Source: Chloroflexota bacterium (GTDB lineage Bacteria > Chloroflexota > Dehalococcoidia > DSTF01 > JACRBR01). From it: a stretch of 64,000 nt of DNA. The notes under the pieces were generated by a model. That model saw only the letters and a list, made by a program, of their open reading frames with translations, was not told where the DNA came from and did not search any database. Of this stretch, positions 60,510 through 64,000 are shown piece after piece; position 1 is the first letter of the stretch, and each line of letters begins with the position of its first letter. The stretch covers positions 1 to 64,000 of the forward strand of contig JAGWOC010000007.1 of the NCBI GenBank assembly GCA_028872875.1, written 5' to 3'. A program made the position numbers and the translations under genes.

Positions 60510-61885
60510 CGGGCGAGGAGCGGCCGCCCTTCGCGTACGAGGACCTGGTGGCGCTCGCGTCGGACATTGTCGCGAAGGCGCGCAGGCTCGGCGCCGACGA
60601 GGCCGACGCGTACATCCTGAGCGGGATCGAGTCCACCGTGAGCGTGCGCCGCGGTGCGATCGAGAAGCTCATCGAGGCTGGCTCGCGCAGCGTCTCCATT
60701 CGCGTCATCCGCCAGAAGCGGACGGCCGTCTGCAACACCTCCGACCTGACGCCGCGCGCCCTCGACGAGCTGGTGCGCACGGCGGTCGAGCTGGCATCGA
60801 TCTCGGAGCCGGACGAATACGCCGGGTTGCCGGCGAAAGAAGACCTCGCGACCGAGACCGCATCCGCGCTCGCGCTCTACGACGAGTCGATCGAGTCGCT
60901 GAGCGTCGACGAGATGAAGGACATCGTCCTGCGGGCGGAACAGGCGGCGTTCGACTTCGACCCCCGCGTCACGAACTCGGAGGGCGCGGAGTTCGGCGCC
61001 GAGCGCGGCCAGCTCGTGCTCGCGAACAGCCTGGGCTTCGCTGGCTCCTACCCGTACACCGCGGCGAGCTTCGCGGTGTCCGTGATCGCCGACGACGCCG
61101 ACGGCAAGAAGCGGAACGACTACTGGTTCACCGCCGAGCGCATGCTGCACCGGCTCGAGCGTCCCGAAGAGGTCGGGCGCCGGGCGGCCGCGCGCGCCGT
61201 GCGCAAGCTCGGTGCGCGGAAGGTGAGCACGCGCGAGGCGCCGGTCGTCTGGGACCCGTTGATGGCGGGGCGCCTGGCGCGCATGGTGGCGGCAGCGGCG
61301 AGCGGCGAGGCGCTGTTCAAGCGCTCGACGTTCCTCGTCGGCCGGGAAGGCGAGCAGATCGCTTCGGATCTCTGCACGATCGTGGACGACGGGACGCTGC
61401 CCGGGCAGATCTCGACGAAGCCGTTCGACGGCGAGGGCGTGCGCACGCGCCGCAACCCGATCGTGCAGGCGGGCCGCTTCGAGCAGTTCCTCTTCGACAG
61501 CTACTACGCGCGAAGGACGGGCCGGCGCACCACCGGCAACGCCACGCGCGCCGGCGACGCGATTGCCGTGGGCGGCAGCAACCTCGTCTGGGAGCCGGGC
61601 GCCATGCCGGCGAAGGACGTGATCGGCGGCGTGCGCGACGGCCTGTACCTGACCGACCTGATGGGGCACAGTGTCAACAGCGTCACGGGCGACGTCTCGC
61701 TCGGCGCCGCCGGCATCTGGATCGAGGGCGGCGCATTGACCTACCCGGTCACCGAGATCAACGTCTCGGGCAACCTTACGCAGATGCTCCGCGAGGTCGA
61801 TGCGGTCGGCGACGACCTGCTCTGGATGGCGGGCACGGCGGCGCCGACGGTGCGCGTCGCCCGCATGACGATCAGCGGCCTGTAG
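60506..61885 (+). CDS. tldE: TldE/PmbA-family protein (TldD partner)
   Basis: 459 residues; ATG 60506 overlaps the preceding stop (ATGA). PmbA-type fold: VSVRRGAIEKLIEAGSRSVSIRV, EAPVVWDPLMAGRLA, DDGTLPGQISTKPFDGEG, and the GVRDGLYLTDLMGHSVN and GAAGIWIEGG segments. It lacks the HExxxH motif, as expected for the non-catalytic subunit of the TldD-TldE heterodimer. Confidence 0.9.
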   Translation: MTGEERPPFAYEDLVALASDIVAKARRLGADEADAYILSGIESTVSVRRGAIEKLIEAGSRSVSIRVIRQKRTAVCNTSDLTPRALDELVRTAVELASISEPDEYAGLPAKEDLATETASALALYDESIESLSVDEMKDIVLRAEQAAFDFDPRVTNSEGAEFGAERGQLVLANSLGFAGSYPYTAASFAVSVIADDADGKKRNDYWFTAERMLHRLERPEEVGRRAAARAVRKLGARKVSTREAPVVWDPLMAGRLARMVAAAASGEALFKRSTFLVGREGEQIASDLCTIVDDGTLPGQISTKPFDGEGVRTRRNPIVQAGRFEQFLFDSYYARRTGRRTTGNATRAGDAIAVGGSNLVWEPGAMPAKDVIGGVRDGLYLTDLMGHSVNSVTGDVSLGAAGIWIEGGALTYPVTEINVSGNLTQMLREVDAVGDDLLWMAGTAAPTVRVARMTISGL

Positions 61886-61906
61886 GGCGCGCCGTACGGC
61901 CCCGGG

Positions 61907-62521
61907 TCAGTCGACCACCGTGACCGGACATGGGGCATGCTTCGCGACGTGGTCCGACACCGATCCGAGGAGCGTACGGCTCAGGCCGGCGCCACGGCGG
62001 CCAACGACGATCACGTCAGGTGCCGCCTGCTCCGCCCAGCGGACGATCTCCTCTCCCGCCTGGCCATACGCCACGGCGGGCCGCGCCCGGACACCGCCCG
62101 CGCGCAGCGCCGCGATGGTCTCGCCGGTCATGCGCTCCATCAGCTCACGGTGATCGAGGCGCGCCTGTGCGCTCGTGTCGGGCTGCGCCTCATGCGGCAG
62201 CACGGCCAGCACCTCGACCTCTGTCCGGCGACCGTACGTGTCGATGATGTATCGGGCGATGCGTGTGGCCGCCGAGCCATCGACGGCGGCGAGGACGCGT
62301 GGCTGCCGGCCGGTGCGCAGACCGTGCGGACGTGGCGGGGCGGCGGTGCGCGCGAGGCCTGCTTGCCGCGTCGCAACCAGGGCGGCCAGAGCGATCGGGC
62401 CCATCGCGGCCGACAGCAGCAACCATCCGAACGGATCGTGGCCCCAACGCAGCGACAGGTAGGCGACCAGGAGCATCGTCACGACGACGATCGCCAACCA
62501 CACCAACAGCGCACCGAACAT
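61907..62521 (-). CDS. Universal stress protein (UspA domain) with an N-terminal membrane region
   Basis: 204 residues from ATG 62521 (GGGAGGGAAG upstream). Two membrane helices in the first 50 residues, then a UspA domain (VLAAVDGSAATRIARYII) ending in the ATP-binding VVGRRGAGLSRTLLGSVSDHVAKHAPCPVTVVD. The G-x2-G-x9-G motif of nucleotide-binding UspA is present. Membrane attachment is uncommon for this family. Divergent from pgpH. Confidence 0.8.
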   Translation of the reverse strand: MFGALLVWLAIVVVTMLLVAYLSLRWGHDPFGWLLLSAAMGPIALAALVATRQAGLARTAAPPRPHGLRTGRQPRVLAAVDGSAATRIARYIIDTYGRRTEVEVLAVLPHEAQPDTSAQARLDHRELMERMTGETIAALRAGGVRARPAVAYGQAGEEIVRWAEQAAPDVIVVGRRGAGLSRTLLGSVSDHVAKHAPCPVTVVD

Positions 62522-62726
62522 CGCCGGTGTCTTCCCTCCCGACAGCCCGCGCCGCCCGTGGCCGCAGCGCGCGGCCACATCGATGACGCACAGCCCTGAT
62601 GCTAGAACCGTACGGGCTGGACGCCCAAGTGCCGTCTAGTCGTGCGGCGCCGGGCCCGATCGGCCCTTCCGCTGCCGGCGGTCCGCCCCCGCAAGGAGCG
62701 TGCCCGGGTGGGGTAGAGGAGCGCGC

Positions 62727-62732
62727 TATCAT
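62727..62732 (+). promoter_or_regulatory. -10 box of the pgpH-like gene
   Basis: TATCAT, 17 bases before ATG 62750. The intervening GTG 62742 runs into TGA after three codons and is not a start. Confidence 0.4.
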
Positions 62733-62749
62733 ATCCTCACGGTGATCGC

Positions 62750-64000
62750 ATGATCCAGCGCGGTAAGCCCCGGCCCCTGAGCCTGGTCGCGACCGCCGTC
62801 TTTGGCGCGGCGCTCGCGGCGCTGCTGGCGGTGGCCCTCTTCCCGATCTTCCCACACCGCCTGAACATCCGCGTGGGCGACATCGCATCACGCACGATCA
62901 GGGCGCCGCGGTCCGTGTCGTTCGTGAGCAGCGTGCTGACAAAGCAGCGGCAGGACGAGGCGGCGAACGCCGTGCCGCCGTCCCTCACCTTCGATGCTTC
63001 GGTGCGGACGAACCAGCTTCAGGCGTACAACCGGCTGACGGCGCAGGTCTCCCAGGTCCGGGCGCAGACGACCGACGCGGCGCGCAAGCGCGACCAGCTC
63101 GCCGCCCTGCAGCTCTCGTCACGCAGCATCGACACCGTACTGGCGCTCTCCGACGCGCGATGGGCGGCGGTCATCGCGGAGGGACAACGGGTGTTGGGTC
63201 TGGACCTGGGCGTGTCGCTCGACAGCAACGGCGCGCGCCAGGCGAAGGACGGCGTCGACGCGGTGATCGCGCCCAGCTTCAGCGCCGACGAAGCCCTCCT
63301 CACGGCCGAGCTCGTGCGGCCGCTCATCGTCCCGACGCTCGTGGTCGACGCCCAGAAGACGGCGCAGGCGCAGGCTGCCGCGCGCGCGGCCGTGCCACCG
63401 GAGCGGATCAGCATCGAGAAGAATGACGTCATCCTCGACGCCGGCTCGCGGGTCGACAGCGTCGCCATCGAGAAGCTGCGGGCGGTGGGGCTGCTGTCGC
63501 GGCCCGTCGACTGGCGCAACGTGATGGCGGTGCTGCTGATCTCGGTGATCGCGGCGGGTGCCATCGCGGGGTTCGTGTACATCATGCAGCCGGGAGGCAT
63601 CACGTCAGAGCGGCACCTGATCGCGCTGGCGCTCGTGACCGCGGCACCGCTGCTGGTGGCGAAGTTCTACCTGCCGCTGGTGTTGCCCGACGAGCACCGG
63701 CACTTCCTCGCGTTCATCCTTCCGCTGGCGGCGGCGCCGATCCTCATCGCCGCGCTCCTCGAGGCGGAGGTGGCGGTCGTCGTCGCGGCGGTCGTCGGAG
63801 CGCTCATCGCCTTCATCAGCATCTTCCTCCCGAACGTCTCGCTGGTCGCGGCGATCAGCTCCACGGACACCGTGCGGCTCTTGCTGGTGTACGCCTTCGG
63901 GCCGATCGCGGGGATCTTCCTCGTGCATCGCGCGAACAGGCTGAGCCGCTACCTGACCGCCGGCCTGGCGGTGAGTGCGGTCTCGTACGTGGCACTCGTC
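62750..64000 (+). CDS. pgpH: PgpH/YqfF-type 7TM-HD cyclic-di-AMP phosphodiesterase, 5' part
   Basis: The frame is open from ATG 62750 to the window end (417 residues visible). An N-terminal helix is followed by a ~250-residue extracytoplasmic 7TMR-HDED-type domain (FVSSVLTKQRQDEAANAVPP, IEKNDVILDAGSRVDSVAIE) and then the start of the 7TM region (MAVLLISVIAAGAIAGFVYI, LVAKFYLPLVLPDEHRHFL). The HD domain that hydrolyses c-di-AMP would lie beyond 64000. In related bacteria it precedes ybeY. Confidence 0.85.
   Translation, partial: MIQRGKPRPLSLVATAVFGAALAALLAVALFPIFPHRLNIRVGDIASRTIRAPRSVSFVSSVLTKQRQDEAANAVPPSLTFDASVRTNQLQAYNRLTAQVSQVRAQTTDAARKRDQLAALQLSSRSIDTVLALSDARWAAVIAEGQRVLGLDLGVSLDSNGARQAKDGVDAVIAPSFSADEALLTAELVRPLIVPTLVVDAQKTAQAQAAARAAVPPERISIEKNDVILDAGSRVDSVAIEKLRAVGLLSRPVDWRNVMAVLLISVIAAGAIAGFVYIMQPGGITSERHLIALALVTAAPLLVAKFYLPLVLPDEHRHFLAFILPLAAAPILIAALLEAEVAVVVAAVVGALIAFISIFLPNVSLVAAISSTDTVRLLLVYAFGPIAGIFLVHRANRLSRYLTAGLAVSAVSYVALV

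Noticed and set aside
62742-62753. GTG 62742 as start of the PgpH-like gene
   Set aside because: It reads GTG ATC GCA TGA and stops after three codons; ATG 62750 opens the long frame.

Overview
The window is 64 kb of high-GC (about 70% by eye), gene-dense bacterial chromosome, with 60-odd protein genes and two tRNA genes (elongator-type Met/Ile2 CAT and Glu TTC). It contains no rRNA, prophage, insertion sequence or CRISPR array. The gene mix suggests a free-living, probably aerobic, fatty-acid-degrading Chloroflexota (Dehalococcoidia- or Tepidiformia-like). Supporting points are a divergent MurE, an ArgS with a degenerate HIGH motif, CsrA plus a FliA-type sigma factor with no flagellar genes, LPxTG-like surface proteins, a CopC/CopD/cytochrome c module, and many genes that look leaderless. 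This assignment is inference; no taxonomic marker gene is present.

Layout. 1-7.3 kb: a thiolase, small membrane proteins, an MBL-fold hydrolase and a PHP phosphoesterase, an ABC-F ATPase, an exported anchored protein and a PfkB kinase. 7.3-15.6 kb: a helix-turn-helix protein divergent from murE, a class-III aminotransferase, a PAP2 membrane phosphatase, a thioesterase, enolase and a J-domain/unknown pair. 15.6-28.4 kb: hydroxyacyl-CoA dehydrogenase, M20 peptidase, a surface protein, CcdA, RarA, EF-G2, ArgS and a TetR/His-rich membrane protein operon. Two clusters of a palindromic repeat family lie at 18.0 and 22.1 kb. 28.5-34 kb: tRNA genes, csrA, a FliA-like sigma factor with an oxidoreductase-like partner, a methyltransferase and a TLP1 thiolase-like protein.

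34-45.5 kb is the most distinctive part. It is a tightly overlapping minus-strand operon: DegT aminotransferase, epimerase, glycosyltransferase-2 fused to a multi-pass membrane domain, MFS transporter, epimerase. An OmpR/PhoB-type two-component system lies upstream of it. Three 11-bp direct repeats between the two units look like the regulator's binding site. A stand-alone paralogue of the fused membrane domain sits nearby, divergent from a membrane-anchored polysaccharide deacetylase. I propose that this is a regulated surface-glycan or glycolipid pathway in which the fusion both makes and uses a polyprenyl-phosphate sugar.

45.5-54.6 kb: a copper/respiration cluster (DinB, a CopC-CopD-YtkA-like-cytochrome c fusion, CopC, a small membrane protein), a TetR-rhodanese-AhpD-like operon, CobO, rhomboid and MerR. 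54.6-64 kb: an acidic protein, acetyl-CoA acetyltransferase, a histidine phosphatase, a methyltransferase, tldD - 28-residue membrane peptide - BcrC-like PAP2 - tldE, a universal stress protein, and the start of a PgpH-type c-di-AMP phosphodiesterase that runs off the window.
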